In this document: piece by piece, positions 12,588-24,476 of the stretch
How the letters are laid out: every line of letters starts with the position of its first letter
Numbering within the stretch: position 1 is the stretch's first letter
From: Cubamyces lactineus
Taxonomy: Eukaryota; Basidiomycota; Agaricomycetes; Polyporales; Polyporaceae
Reading direction: 5' to 3'
Assembly: GCA_022376465.1 (NCBI GenBank)
Contig: JACDTU010000003.1
Location: 2,232,001-2,296,000, forward strand
Length of the DNA stretch: 64,000 nucleotides
The notes under the pieces: model-generated
The model's input: only the letters and a program-made list of their open reading frames with translations
The model's database searches: none
Told to the model about the DNA's origin: nothing
Translations under genes and position numbers: made by a program

Positions 12588-12968
12588 CTAGGGCCTCTGA
12601 CAGCGATTCGAGGGGCGTACTGACCTTGAAGCGTAGTAAGGGTAGGTCTTGAGGAGGTTGGTGTGGATTTCTCGGACGGACGAAACACGACTGAGGGCCT
12701 CGCTGCCGGATCGGGAAATCAGGGACTGGGTGCGAGTCTGGATCTGGGTGGCGAGGCGGCTGACAGATGTGGCAATTGTGAGCGGAGTTTGAATGTGCCT
12801 CAAGTCGTCTCGGAGCTTCACTTGGCCGCGTCCACGACTTCATCATCAACCACCACCTCCGTTCTCACAAGACTTCGTGCGCTCTGTGAATCTGCCCGTG
12901 TTCTGCGACTGTAAGAGAGCAGTTAGAGACACACGCGAATATTGAGCTCTTTGGATTTCCCTTACCAT
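12588..12968 (-). CDS. small unrecognised coding-like frame upstream of RPL9
   Basis: The minus strand between RPL9 and PCF11 holds a segment of about 65 codons (about 12630-12820) with strong C-ending codon preference. It includes LRDDLRHIQTPLTIATS and SVREIHTNLLKTYPYYASR. Upstream is a perfect-looking intron (12909-12965: GTAAGG at the start, CTAAC branch-like site, CTTACAG at the end) placed immediately after an ATG at 12966-12968. Joining the two parts in frame needs either a second, weaker 48-bp intron (12821-12868, ending CCAAG) or one missing base near 12822. It could be a short helical protein gene, or a spliced leader or alternative 5' exon of RPL9. It starts only about 30 bp from the divergent PCF11 start. 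No family was recognised. Confidence 0.35.
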
Positions 12969-12998
12969 TGGGATCACAAGCTCTGAGAGGAGATCGCC

Positions 12999-15538
12999 AT
13001 GTCCTACCACCAACTTGCCTACCCACCGCAGGGCTATGCCGCCCCGATGCCTCCTCCAAATCCCTACTATCCCCCCGCTCCTCCCGTTCCCCAACCGATT
13101 TATCAACACTTCGACCCGAACTCGTTTCGACGAGACTATGCAACTCGTCTGGCTAACCTGACTGTTAATTCGAGACCTATTATCCAGAGCCTCTCGATGA
13201 TCGCCCAAGAGTATACCCGTTTCGCCGATGTCGTGGTCCAGTGCATTGAGCAGCACATTCGAAGGGTGAGTACTTCTTTTCTTCATGCGTGAATGACATG
13301 CTCTTGTCCATGATGTGTTCGGTATATTTGGCTGGGATCGGCTAGCGTAGGTAGATGCGATTCATATGTAAAGTAGTTGATGGTTGCATCTCGAGCAAAG
13401 ACAACGCCTCGGGGAGTGGGTGGCCGTTTGCTCTCGGGCTCTGCGTCGCCTTGGCTGATACGAGGCCTGTCGCTACTGGAATCGCGCTGCTGCGCTATTG
13501 TCCTTCGCCCTTGCCTATTTTCACTCTTCGCGCTTGCAATTGTCCTGCCTTGACCCGCGGAATGCTTACTCATCTTGCCTGTTTTGGCAACCTGCCCTCC
13601 AGGTCCCCGCATGGATGAAGCTTCCCGCGTTCTACTTACTCGATGCGATCTCCAAGAACGTATACGATCCCTACGCACGCCACTTCGCACCCATCGTTGC
13701 CAACCTCTTCATCGAAACCTATGAAGCAGTCGATCCGCAAACGCGCAGTAAGATGGAGGAGATGCTTCTGACGTGGCGAACTGGTGCTCCGGCTGGCCGG
13801 GAGCTCTTCGGTGTCGTCCCTCAGCTCGCCATCGAGCAGCATATATGGGGCAGTGGTGCCACTCAGTCCGCCGTGCGTTCACCTCGTCCACGTCGTCGCC
13901 GTCAACCTGATAGATCTCTCAAGCAGTCCGGAAGTCGAGCATCAAGTTCTTCCATCTCACAAGCACAGGTTCTCACGGAGCTAGAGTTTGTCCTCGGTCA
14001 GAAGGAGCGATTGCTACAGTCGAACCCGTACGACAAAGGCACTCAACACCATGTGGCGATACTGCAGCAGGTGTGTCTTGCGTTGTCCCGTGCAAACTCC
14101 CTGTACTAACCTTTGTTGTAGCTTCGTTCTCTTGTCCAAGTTGGTGTATCGCAAGAGGAGCTGAAGCAAATCCTGACCCAGTTGCGTACTCTGTCCGCCG
14201 CCACCCCTCCAGCCCCCGCTGTGTCTATTGCCCCAGCACCGTCGTATCCCTCTGCCCCTTCGTACAGTCCGCCCCCGTCGATACCTGCTATCCATCCCCC
14301 TGCCACGCAAGCTAGTTACCCCCAAACAGCTTCCTACTCCGCACCGTCTGAACAGCCCAAGGTCGAGTCAATAGATTTGTCTCGCTTCCTGAGTGCGCAA
14401 CCTACAGCTATGCCATCGACTTCGAGCGCGCCTCCTGTTAGCGATATTACAAACCTGTTCAACGCTCTGGTGAGGGCTGGTGTTGTGCCATCCTCCGGTA
14501 CGCCTTCCGGGACACCTCTTGGGGCTGGGGCTACTGCAAAGGCCGAGGAGAAACCCCAGATCGACTCAGAGTCCGAACGTGATACTTTGCGAAGCTACCG
14601 GAAGTCTGTACTCTCATACAAGATTCGACTCACGAGCGCCGACATTACGAGGTGTGTACATCGGTTTTCAGGCGATAGATGTTGCATGCTGATCACATCT
14701 TCAAGGCAACAACCTCCTATTGTCGACCTCCTGTACAGTACTCTGCCAACGCAGTGCAAGCAGTGTGGTGTGCGCTTCTCTAGTGGCACGCGGGCGAAGA
14801 AGCAGTTTGAAGAACACCTTGACATGCACTTCCGCCAGAACCGCAAGGCAAGTCAGGCTGTCGGTCGGGGTCACAGCCGAAGTTGGTTCGTGAGCTTGGA
14901 GGTCAGTTCCCGTCGGCTCCTGCGTACGAGTATAATTGGCTGATTCAGTAGTAGGATTGGATACACGGTGATGCCGTCGATGTTAAGGGAAAGGGACGTG
15001 CGGATGGTCGCCCTGTCAGCTCCAAAGCGGCAGCGGCAGAGGAAGCTGCCAAGCGTGAGGCTGAGCTGCGTGCAATGCATGTTGTTGTTCCTCCCGGTGA
15101 CGAAGCCAAACCGGTTTCTTGTCCGATATGCAAGGAGTTATTGAAGAGCGAGTTCCTGGAGGATGACGAGGAATGGGTATGGCGTAATGCCATCAAGAAG
15201 GACGATAGGGTACGTCGCCTCTACAGCCCGTCATAGTTCGTGCTCTAACATACATCCCATTACAGATATACCATGCGACGTGCCATGCAGAGGCGATAGC
15301 GTCGAAGTCCAACCTCGCTGTGCGTTTGCGGAATGATGTGTCGAGCCGTAGTCGTTCACGGACACCGGAGGCGCTCACGCCGCCGAAATCTCACGCGACC
15401 TTGAGTGGAGAGGCGAGGACATCGGAGTCTCCGTCACCGAATAAGCTCGCCGGTATGAAACGTAAGGCTGAGGACGAGGCCGCACGTATAGCCAGGCATG
15501 ATACAGACGCGCCGCAAGTCAAGAGACTGGCAACATAG
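12999..15538 (+). CDS. PCF11: mRNA cleavage and polyadenylation factor subunit Pcf11
   Basis: Pcf11 binds the phosphorylated CTD of RNA polymerase II and couples 3'-end cleavage with termination. A short Pro/Tyr-rich N-terminus leads into a CTD-interaction domain: SFRRDYATRLANLTVNSRP, then after a long intron (about 13267-13609) KLPAFYLLDAISKNVYDPYA. A central helical region (LEFVLGQKERLLQSNP) and a Pro/Ser/Ala-rich linker follow. Two C-terminal Zn-binding clusters match the family: CKQCGVRFSS with two downstream His (EEHLDMHF), and SCPICKELLKSEF followed by HATCHAEA. The protein ends in a basic segment with a likely nuclear signal (MKRKAEDEAARIARH). The frame reads through to AT then stop with no break seen. 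Confidence 0.9.
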
Positions 15539-15894
15539 TATGTGCGTGCATGGACGCATCGGACTACACTTAGAATTTCCTCTTTATGGTTCTTTATATG
15601 GTTTGTGCACATTGTATTGTATGACACGCAAGCAATACGATTCAGGGTCATGACTTTCACGTATGTGTGTGCTCTGAATATATGTTTTTCGAAGGTAAGC
15701 TGGCGTCGAATCCAGATGTCGGTCAGAGGACTTGTGAGCTGACGATCTTGCTGCTTTTGCGCATGCGCACTCTAGTCGGCCGTGGTGAGTCATGCCCCCA
15801 GGTACTGTACTACACGATTGTCTCGAGATCACAACTGACAGCGGGAATTGGATTCTGCTCAATATGTACTGCAGCTAACATTGAGATGTCGATA
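15539..15894. other. convergent intergenic region
   Basis: These 356 bp separate the stops of PCF11 and the minus-strand F-box-like gene. The AT-rich part at 15570-15690 is consistent with overlapping 3' ends of the two transcripts. No gene, RNA or repeat was found. Confidence 0.4.
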
Positions 15895-17152
15895 TCACGA
15901 TTTGGGATAATCCCTCCATGCCTGAAGAGAGTATGTCGCAACCCCCGGGCCTACTACCTCACCGTCCGCCCCGCGTTCGAAGCCTCCGCCGACCTCATAC
16001 GTCCTACAGAGGACCCCGTCTCGAGCATCTGGTGACGCAGCGGGGAGGATGACATCCTCTAGGTCTTCAAGCTGCAGCGCGGCGAACCGCTCGAGTGTGG
16101 GCCAGCACGAAAGTAGATTCTGCGCGTAATATAGGAGCGGTGTGTGCTTGCTCGCAGCCTCACCATCCAAGTCCTCCAAGTTCACGCCACATGGGTGTCT
16201 TGGTCGCGGGGCATGACGCTGCACCGGATGGTATGTGCAGCCCGCCGCCCGGGCTGACCTGCACGGCGTAAACGCAGCCTTTTCAGTGATAATCAATGCG
16301 AGATGCGAGACGAGCATTGACTCACGTCTGTAGTCCAATCATCTAGCTCGTCCTGGATCTCCACGTATTGCAGTCGAAGAAGGGGTCGTTCGACGGCTAT
16401 AACCATTGACGCGGGCCAAAAGCACGCGTCCGTGCAGTTTTCGTCGATGCAACGCGCGACCTTGAGCGCGATGAGCTGACCGCTGAACAGGGCAAGGGCA
16501 TGCGTGATGTCGTCGTGACGAGCTACGCAAGATGAGAGGTGTGTTACGTGGTATGGGTGACGGATGCTCGCAAGGGGGCGGCGGTCCGTAAGAACATGGA
16601 GGATGCGGAGTTGGGGAAGGACGTATGTGCGCGAAATGGTGACGTGGCAATCCCAGACTGTCTTATCGATATGCTCTACCGCTCTGTCGTCTGTACTGTA
16701 GAGGTACACACCGAGCTCGTCAAGACCACGCTGGTGAGCCAGAATGTCTTCGACAAATCCAGGCGCGGTCTCGCAGGTCAAAGGGAGCTTGCGAAGGCCA
16801 AACGGCACGTCCAGCAACAGGCGCAAGACCTCTTCTTTCCCTCGGAAAGCCAGGGCCTGCAACATGACGATGGCCTCGAATGCGCGAGCGAGATGTCCTA
16901 ACGAGGTCCAAGGTTCCCAACGTCCAGTTCTCTTACGGCGAGGGCTCTGCGAGGGTAACGAACGATCGCTCCGCAGAAAGGGGTACCGGCCTCGGTGCAG
17001 TCGGTGGTAGCCACTTTTCTGTACAGGACCGCTTCGACTTCCGCTTGTAGGAACTTGCAGAGCATGCTCGCAGTGGCACGCCACATCGGCGGCTCATTCA
17101 CGAGGTGTTCGAATGCCATGCGCCATATCTCCCTAGGCACTTTGGATGCCAT
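15895..17152 (-). pseudogene. F-box-like protein gene with apparent frameshift
   Basis: The product resembles the very large, fast-evolving F-box-like families of Agaricomycetes. It begins MASKVPREIWRMAFEHLVNE, matching the Leu/Pro-Glu-Ile-Trp pattern of F-box-like domains, and is followed by SMLCKFLQAEVEAVLYRKV. The body is a leucine-rich pattern (LRILHVLTDRRPLAS, LLRLQYVEIQDELDDW). A canonical intron near 16273-16322 joins to the C-terminal exon, which ends in LQAWRDYPKS. Near 16898-16925 the frame breaks: the upstream frame reads ELDVGNLGPR then stop, while the downstream frame reads SLGHLARAFEAIVMLQALAF. One missing base restores continuity. A GT..TAG pair of 24 bp is present but is too short for a normal intron. 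It is either a recent pseudogene or a sequence error. Confidence 0.6.
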
Positions 17153-17547
17153 ATTCTCTGTCTTAACAGTACGTTAGCCACTGCTACTGAACTTACTACC
17201 GCGTCATAGACTGGGTGGCGATTCGTGACCTTACCTGGCCACTGTCCTTCAACTTTTGAACGACGGACGAATCTATGAATGCCGTTGCTAGTGTAGTAGA
17301 CCCCAAATCAGCAAAAGCGCGTGATTAAAGCAGACCTAGACGAGCCTATAGCGAGAGGTGTACATTGTGGTGTATTGCTCTCAAGCTGAAGAGTATGCCA
17401 TCGTCGATCGCGATCTGAAATCATGCAGCAGTGAGCACGCCGCCACAGCGATGTCTGCAGGCGCCTTTGCTCTCTTGATCACCCCATCCTACTTACCGCT
17501 AACACTCAACTCAACTCTTCCTCCAATCAAACCGAAACAACACCGCG
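17153..17547. other. divergent promoter region
   Basis: This 395-bp gap lies between the start of the minus-strand F-box-like gene and the start of the TXNDC9-like gene. It must hold both promoters. The part just upstream of 17548 is rich in pyrimidines and CA repeats (17480-17540), as in many fungal leaders. No TATA box is clear. Confidence 0.4.
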
Positions 17548-18494
17548 ATGTCTGAACAAGACGCCAAGCTCGCCTCCCTCATGAACCGCCTCAACGAGCC
17601 CAGCACGTCCTCCGCACACGCGGGCTCCGCACACGCCCAGGACGACGACGAAGACATCTTCGCCGAGCTCGAGGCGGAGATCGAGAACGACTCGAGCGCG
17701 GCCTTCCGCGAACACGGCATGGAGCAGCTCAAGCGAGAGTGAGGTGCCCTCGGTGTCCTCGTCCGTGCATCGTCGCGCCTGTGCGTGCTGACCGCCTCCC
17801 CTTGACGCGCAGGATGGAGCAGCTGCAGCAGAAGAAGAGCGATGGACATGGCCAGTATAGGGAAGTGACCGACGAGAAGGAGGTGATACGGCTCAGCGCG
17901 TGAGTATGCGTTCTCGCTGCGCGGTATGTCTAAGGGTTCTCTATGGGCTAACATGCACTGGTAGGCACAAGCCGCGCTGTGTGGTCCACTTCTTCCACCA
18001 CAAGTTCAAGCGATGCGAGATCATGGACAAGCACCTCTCTGTACGAGCTCTACTGAACCCCTCAACCCGCCTCGTGCTGACGCGCTGTTCGCTCGACCCA
18101 CAGCGAATCGCGCCAAAGTACTTCAACACGCTCTTCATCCGCGTCTTCGTCGAGAACGTGCCGTGGCTGGTCGAACGCCTCGGGATCAAGGTCCTCCCAT
18201 GCGTGATCACGTTCGTCAACGGCGTGTCAAAGGACAGGATCGTCGGCTTCGAGGAGCTCGGGAACACGGACCAGTTCGATACCGCCACTTTGGAGTGGAA
18301 GCTGCTGAACAGCGGTGAGTGCCAATTCAGCGTCGTTCATCTCTGTGGTCATTGAGGCCACGTTTCCGGCAGGCGTCATCGAGAAGGACGACTCTTCCGG
18401 CCCAGCTGTGAACTATGGCGCAAAGCCTGCTGTGCGACAACACATACGCGGGAGACCACAAGACGACGACTCTGACTTCGACTTGGATGACTGA
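17548..18494 (+). CDS. thioredoxin-domain protein 9 / phosducin-like protein (Plp1 type)
   Basis: Members of this family (TXNDC9, yeast Plp1) assist the cytosolic chaperonin CCT in folding tubulin and actin. The start MSEQDAKLASLMNRLNEP opens a small acidic N-terminal domain (QDDDEDIFAELEAEIEND). The thioredoxin-like fold follows: KPRCVVHFFHHKFKRCEIMD, then RIAPKYFNTLFIRVFVENV and LGIKVLPCVITFVNG. The redox CxxC pair is absent, as expected for phosducin-like proteins. Introns near 17739-17813, 17900-17963, 18042-18103 and 18314-18372 are canonical. The last exon encodes an acidic tail ending DSDFDLDD. The frame is intact. It converges with the photolyase gene, with 163 bp between stops. Confidence 0.88.
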
Positions 18495-18657
18495 TACCCG
18501 CTCTGCTCCGTTCTGCTGATCGTGTGTCGCTTGCTATGGGCTCCCTGTCGCATATTCTGTTGGTTTTCCTGTGACTCATACGTGCAATTTACATGCTCCA
18601 ATCATTGACATCCAAGACAAAGAAATGGCCGATATTGAATACATCGCAAGAATCATT

Positions 18658-20951
18658 CTACTCTGCACCGATGTTCTTGTACCGGTGAATCGCACGCTGT
18701 CTGGCCTCGCTATGGTTGACGAGCGGCCTTGGGTACCCCAGCTTGTCCGCCAGGTGCGATGGAGGTTGATGCACCTCTGCTCGTCAACAGTTCAACTTTC
18801 AGTTATAACATATCTCCTTATGGGCTTGTTCACGTACCTGCACCTCTCACTTTCACCAACTCAGGAACGAAGTGGCGGATGTACTCGCCTCCAGGATCTG
18901 TCTGTACCAATTCGCAGTCAACACGGAGGCGTACGAGCCTCTGAGTCGATCGCATGTTACGCACCTTCTGGCTCTGCGTGTAGGGGTTGAAGATCCGGAA
19001 GTAGGGCGCAGGGTCAGCCCCGGTGCTCGCGCTCCACTGCCATCCGCCGTTGTTGGATGCCAGGTCGCCGTCGATGAGGGTCTCCATGAAATACTACCAG
19101 TTCCATTGAGTCAAGCTCTTCTGTCTCATAGATCGAGAGTACCCGTTGCTTACCTTCTCTCCAAGACGCCAGTCGATCAACAGGTCTTTCACTAGGTACA
19201 TCGCCGCGATCATCCGCGCCCGGTTGTGCATCCAGCCCATCGTACGGGCTTGGCGCATCGCGGCGTCGACGATGGGCACGCCCGTGCGGCCGTCCTTCCA
19301 CGCCTGAAGATGCTCCGGGTTGGTCTCCCAGCGCACATCTGCATATTTCTCCTGGAAAGGTCGCCCCATCGACACACGCGGGAAGAGCGCGACGATGTGC
19401 GTGTAGAAGTCACGCCACGCTGGAAAGGGAAGGAAACCTTGTGAGGGAATGTACAATCCCATGATGTCGACAAGAGACGCACCCAGTTCTTGAATCCACC
19501 GCCCGACGCCAGTATCGCGGCTCACGTCCAGCTTCTTCTTTCCAGAGGCCTTGAGGGCCTCGCGAACGCAAGCCCTTGCTGAGATCACCCCAGCAGCCAA
19601 GTATGGGCTGATGCGGCTGGTGGTGTCTGCATCCATGAGGTCCCTTGCGTCCTTGTACTTGCCCAGGCGGCTCTGCTTCGTTGGGTCGACTTCCTTTGCG
19701 CCTTTGGTCAAAGGGTCGACGGCGCCAAACTGAGAAGACCTCGCTGCGGTGTTGAGGAAACGGTAGAGCATCTACACAACGGTGAGCTATCAACTACGGT
19801 GGGTTAGAAAGGAACCGACCTCATGTGCCGCGGCCTCCCCGGCGTGCCAGAATGTCGAGATCCTCTCAAGCTCTTCTGGGTCCAGCGAGAAGCCCTCAAC
19901 CTCGGATGGCACCTGTATGTTGAAGAGCTTCCCAAAGGTGGCGTGCTTGCGCACGGAATGATCGTTCGCTTCCGGCAACGGGGCCTCATCGAAGTGATGC
20001 GAGGACGCCTTCTCGAGAATTGGAGCCCAGGCTCGGAGGAAAGGCGAGTACACCTGCAGAACTCATTGTTCAGTGGATGATCATGCTCACTATAGAGCGA
20101 CAGGAAGCGTACCGTATACCCACGTCCGTCCTTCGTCCTGACATCACCTGGAGGGACGATGCACTTGTCGTGCACAAAAGTGCAAGCGACTTTGCCGTGC
20201 TTCTTCGCGATCTGACAGAGCGCGAGGTCTCTGCGGAGCTCGTCCACCTCGTACTCGATGTTCCCGAACGCGTGCGATGCGTTCCACTGCAGCAGCAAGT
20301 CGTGCACGAAACCCGGGATCTGTTTTCGGGGAGAATGGCCCACCGTGTACAACGGAATGTCGAGCTTCTCCAAGTCATCCTATAGACAATCATCAGCAGT
20401 TGATATAAACGCGAACGGGCAACTTTACCTTGATGCATCTGAGGTTGCGCAAGGCGAAGTCGATCCTGCGCGCACTACGGTCATGTGCGACGTAATCCTG
20501 GGGGCTGAGCACGAAGAGCACAATGAGAGGAACACCATCCTTCTGCGCCTGCGCAGAGGCCTGAGCGAGGGCCCGATTGTCCCTAGCTACAAGACGCAAC
20601 CAACAGTCAACTCCTTGCACTTCACGCGCTCAATCATTGCTCACTTCTCATATCCTCCAACCTCATCCAATAGACGACGCAGTCGCCCTTAGCGGGCTTC
20701 TTAACACCAGCGTGCACCGCGTCGAGGAGCTGGAAGAGCGGGGGCGCCGCGTCCACCTTTGCGGCGTTCTCTGCCGTCGCGATCTTGTTGGGCAGGAACT
20801 TGGCGTCCGCCTTCGACTTCTTCATCGCGGGAGTATCGGGAGTGTCGGTCGAGCTAGGACTGTGAGGACGCTTCGGCATGTGGGGAACTCTAGGCGCGAT
20901 GTTGGTAGACGAAAGCAGGCGGGTGGATGGGGGCAGGAACGAGCGTCGCAT
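18658..20951 (-). CDS. PHR1: class I CPD DNA photolyase
   Basis: Light-driven repair of UV-induced cyclobutane pyrimidine dimers using FAD. An N-terminal extension ([20 protein letters not shown]) looks like a mitochondrial leader. A second in-frame Met follows at about 20879 ([11 protein letters not shown]), with a basic patch further on. The antenna domain starts [12 protein letters not shown], then [19 protein letters not shown]. The FAD-binding domain shows [55 protein letters not shown] and [11 protein letters not shown]. The Asn-Asn-Gly-Gly-Trp-Gln-Trp segment is typical of true photolyases; plant cryptochromes have Asp there. The gene has about nine exons. The last intron joins VRGA to EVHQPP, and the protein ends [12 protein letters not shown]. 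All key parts are present. Confidence 0.92.
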
Positions 20952-21262
20952 GACGCGCGCAGTTGAGAGGGGATGTATTTATTCATTGTGCGGACGGGAG
21001 CGGGGGCGTGGGCGTGGATGGCGGCGGACTCGTCGTCTTCACCCAGCCACAAACGCGATCTGCCCCTCCTCATCGTAGCTCACGTGATCGTGTCTCGCTT
21101 CCCGTCATGCGTCCCCTCACACGCTGCCATGAATCCTCGTTCGAGTACTTGTACGTGTTACAATTGCACCAGGCCGATGTTGGTTGTTCAATGTATGTTA
21201 CATGGTTGCAGTGCTAACAGACGTCTTCACAACAACATCTGATACCAAACACCTAACTACGC
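20952..21262. other. intergenic between PHR1 start and glutaminase 1 end
   Basis: These 311 bp precede the photolyase gene on the minus strand and follow the first glutaminase gene. They carry the PHR1 promoter and the 3' end of the glutaminase transcript. No coding frame or repeat was supported. Confidence 0.4.
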
Positions 21263-24200
21263 CTACTGCAATGCCAGCTACGAATGTGATCGTGTCAGCA
21301 TTTCATCGTGGTATCCCATAGCATGCGCATCTTACCAGAGCAAGATGTCCGCCGACGACGGGCCGCGCGCGGAAGCCCTCCACGGAGCCATCCAACGTCT
21401 CGTACCAGTCCCCAAGAGGCTGCGAGCTCTTCCCGTCCGCCGCGTACTTGCGCACCGAGCTGACGAACAGATCCCGCACAGCAGTCGACGTCACCAGTCC
21501 GGCGGTCCAGATCTGCCAGTCTGAGATGTTGCGTTCTCGATTAGCCACTGCAGTCTGTCTGGAAGCTGTGTGCTCGATGCTTACCCGACTTCGTGTACGT
21601 GTGGCTGTGGTTCCCCATCTGGTCAGTGCCAAGAATCATTTGATGATACCTCCTCGACTTACCGAGTATCCAACGGAACACCAAAGGCGTCTACGATGTA
21701 TGAGTGAGAAGGCAAGTAATTGGAGTGGTAGCATATACTCACTAGCATGAGTGCTGTACCAGTTAGTCTCTGTGGATGAGATCAGTACCTGATGAGGCCC
21801 TGCATTCTTCAGCACTTACGCATGTCGTACACAGACGTAGGGAAGACGTTCGTCTTGAGCAGCTTATCCGCGTACATGTTGTACGACAAGCCCCAGCTAG
21901 AGATCGGATCAGCCTCTCAGTTTGGTTCTTGCACTGCCTTCAGCGAGTCGCGCACCTTGAACTGTTTCCGTACTGCATGCAGCCATCAGTGTCTACGCTC
22001 GCACATTGCGACTGCACCAGTATGACATACCGAGAGCGTCAAATGCGTCCCGTCCGTGGAAGTCGCGAAGTTCTGCCACTGCGTCACATACGAAGCCGCG
22101 ATCGACTGCAATTCCTACTGTCAGCCCAATGCGTCCGAGCTCCTCTGTGGCTCGATGGCTTACGCTGTAGTTCGAGCTACGCGCGGTATCGCCAACCAGC
22201 GAAGCGATCTCCGCCATAGCCTTGATGCCGACGATGCCCTTGATCGCGAGGTTCGTTTGGTTCGCTAGGCTACCCGCGAAGTCGTCCGTGCTGATCTGGT
22301 TCGCAGGGATGAGCGAGTCTGTGATCAGGAACTGCGTCCACTGATCCAGGAGGTCGAACTGTAAAAATGATGTGAACAGGGTGAATGGAGATCCGTGAGC
22401 TTCAGGACACCTACATAAGTGCGGATGAGGGAAAGGTCGTTCGACTTCTGCGTGTAGCTGAGGGTCATGATCAGCATGTTTCCGCTCTCTGTGCAGGCGC
22501 TTTAGTCAATTCAGCACATGTATCTGGTACAGAATTCTGATCACCTTCGACCGGCATCGGCTCGTCGTTGCCTATGTGAGTTCGACGGTGAGCCTCAGCT
22601 CCAGAATCATTAGGCGGGTCGCCCACCATCGTTATGGCCAATCGCCTTCGGGTAGCTCGCACCTGGATCGTCAGAGCTGTGAGCAAATCAGACACACGCA
22701 AGACATACGTGTGAACTAACCCATATCATGTACGCTCCACTTGTTCGGGTATTGGCCAGTCGCCTGGTACTCAAACAGAGGGAGCAAGAGCTGCTTCCCA
22801 AGCGTCGGGTTGGTGTAGAGGAAGAGCGGCCAGGCTGGGAATATGACGTCGACGGTGTTGACGTTCTACACAGCAGTCAGTCATGTCTGAGAACGAACGT
22901 CCAGTTAGACACCTACGCCATCGCTCGAGATCTCTGCGGGACAGTGTCAGTAGAGGTGCGAGTGGTCAAACGGGATGACAACGGACCTTTCATGAACATC
23001 AAGACATCTGAGGTGTTGAAGCCCCCACTGCTGGTCCGCGATACGGTGATCTCGGTCGCGCCAAAACCTTGCCGCACCGAAAGAGCGACGATAGACGCAT
23101 AGTCGGACGAGATGCGCGTCGCGTCTGCGTTGACCTTAGCGTCGAAGGCGTTCGCGCGGGCAAGGGCGTTCGCATAATCGTGCAAGAACGTAGAGATCTA
23201 GGAGATGCATCGCGAATTGAGCCCCATCTCCCAGCAACGGAGCAACGGAATAGCTGCGTACCGCATCCGCGACGGTCGAGAAACGGGTCCAGAAGAACAG
23301 GCTCCGGTTCTGCCGGCCATTGTTCGCGATGATGTACTGGATTGCGGGATCGCGTATGTGTCCGACCGAGAACACGACTGGGGCAGTCGCGCCGGAGACG
23401 CTGCCCAGGTCGTGTGCGAATGCGAAGACGGGCCAGCGGTCAGACACTGCGCGGAATGCTGTGTCTTGCGTGTTCGCGAGCTTGCCGTTGTTGATGAACT
23501 GGGCGCGCACGACCGTGTCTTGGCCCGTTTGCCATGTTGCGCCCACGGTCTGCGTGGGGGGCAGGATATGTCAATAACATCCGGTCGTGGGAGCTACTCG
23601 GAGTGACATACGTTCAACGTTGAATGATACGCAGAACCCTCTACGAGGATCCTTGAGTCAGTCACTCTGCAAGTATGCGGCATAATTGAACTTACGTTGG
23701 ATATGGTCGCCGATTTCACCGAATTGCGTCTGCGATGCGAGCTGCACCTGATGGGTCAAGACGTCGCCAGTCGTCGTGGACCAGTTCGCAGTCAAGCTGT
23801 TGTCCCCAGTGACCCATTCCGCGCTGATATCAGTGTACAGCTGCACGCTGTGCGCGTTGCCATCGTTGGACGCAGCGGACACCGCGTAGTACGAAAGCGG
23901 CAGCGATTGGTTGACCATGTCGGTGGGCTGTGGCGATGCGTACGTCAGCTGAGGGACAACAATAGAATCGCAGACGGCAAATCGTTACCTCTACAGGACT
24001 CAGAAAGGTTATAGTCAGGTCGATAGGGCCTGCGGTCATGACGAAGACGCTTTGGGTTGAAGTGAACTATGAGGAAGATTAGTGCACCGCTTGAGCAGCG
24101 CCTTCGCGGAACTGACCTCCAGACTCTTCTGTGTTGCCTTGGTCGAGGTTGTTCCTGGAACGGCAGGATCCCCAAGCCAGTTGTAAGCCACGCCGTCGAC

Positions 24201-24476
24201 CTTGACATACCCGGCCCATCCTAGGATCTACAAAACATGTTAAGCCAACCTGCAATTCGCCAAACATTCGTATCAACTTACGCTACCAGTCCAGAACGTC
24301 GGCCATGCGCCGTTCAAAGCTGTTCCGGATCCCTGGGCGAGCCAGGCAGAGAGGTACGGAGAGCGGACGGCGAGGGGGACGGATGCGGGGTTAAAGGGAG
24401 TTGCCGTCCACGTTACCGCCGCAAGCGTGGGGGCCAGTAAGAGGACCCAAGGCACGAGAAGAGCTGGCAGAAACAT
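21263..24476 (-). CDS. gtaA: secreted glutaminase A, copy 1
   Basis: Extracellular L-glutaminase of the fungal GtaA family, which releases ammonia from glutamine and supports nitrogen acquisition. The start gives the signal peptide MFLPALLVPWVLLLAPTLAA. The N-terminal domain follows (TPFNPASVPLAVRSPYLSAW, GWAGYVKVDGVAYNWLGDP), then the central block with NDGNAHSVQLYTDISAEW. The C-terminal helical domain contains YPNKWSVHDMGSSYP, GHNDG, MLIMTLSYTQ and GSLANQTNLAIKGIVG. The frame passes through a dozen or more short introns without a break. The last intron joins RPVVGGHLAL to a four-codon final exon (LALQ, stop at 21263), so this copy lacks any C-terminal anchor. It is a tandem paralogue of the gene at 25511-28980. 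Confidence 0.88.

Noticed and set aside
12663..12914. Plus-strand frame of 83 codons before PCF11
   Set aside because: The opposite strand has the better codon bias and a real-looking intron in the same place.
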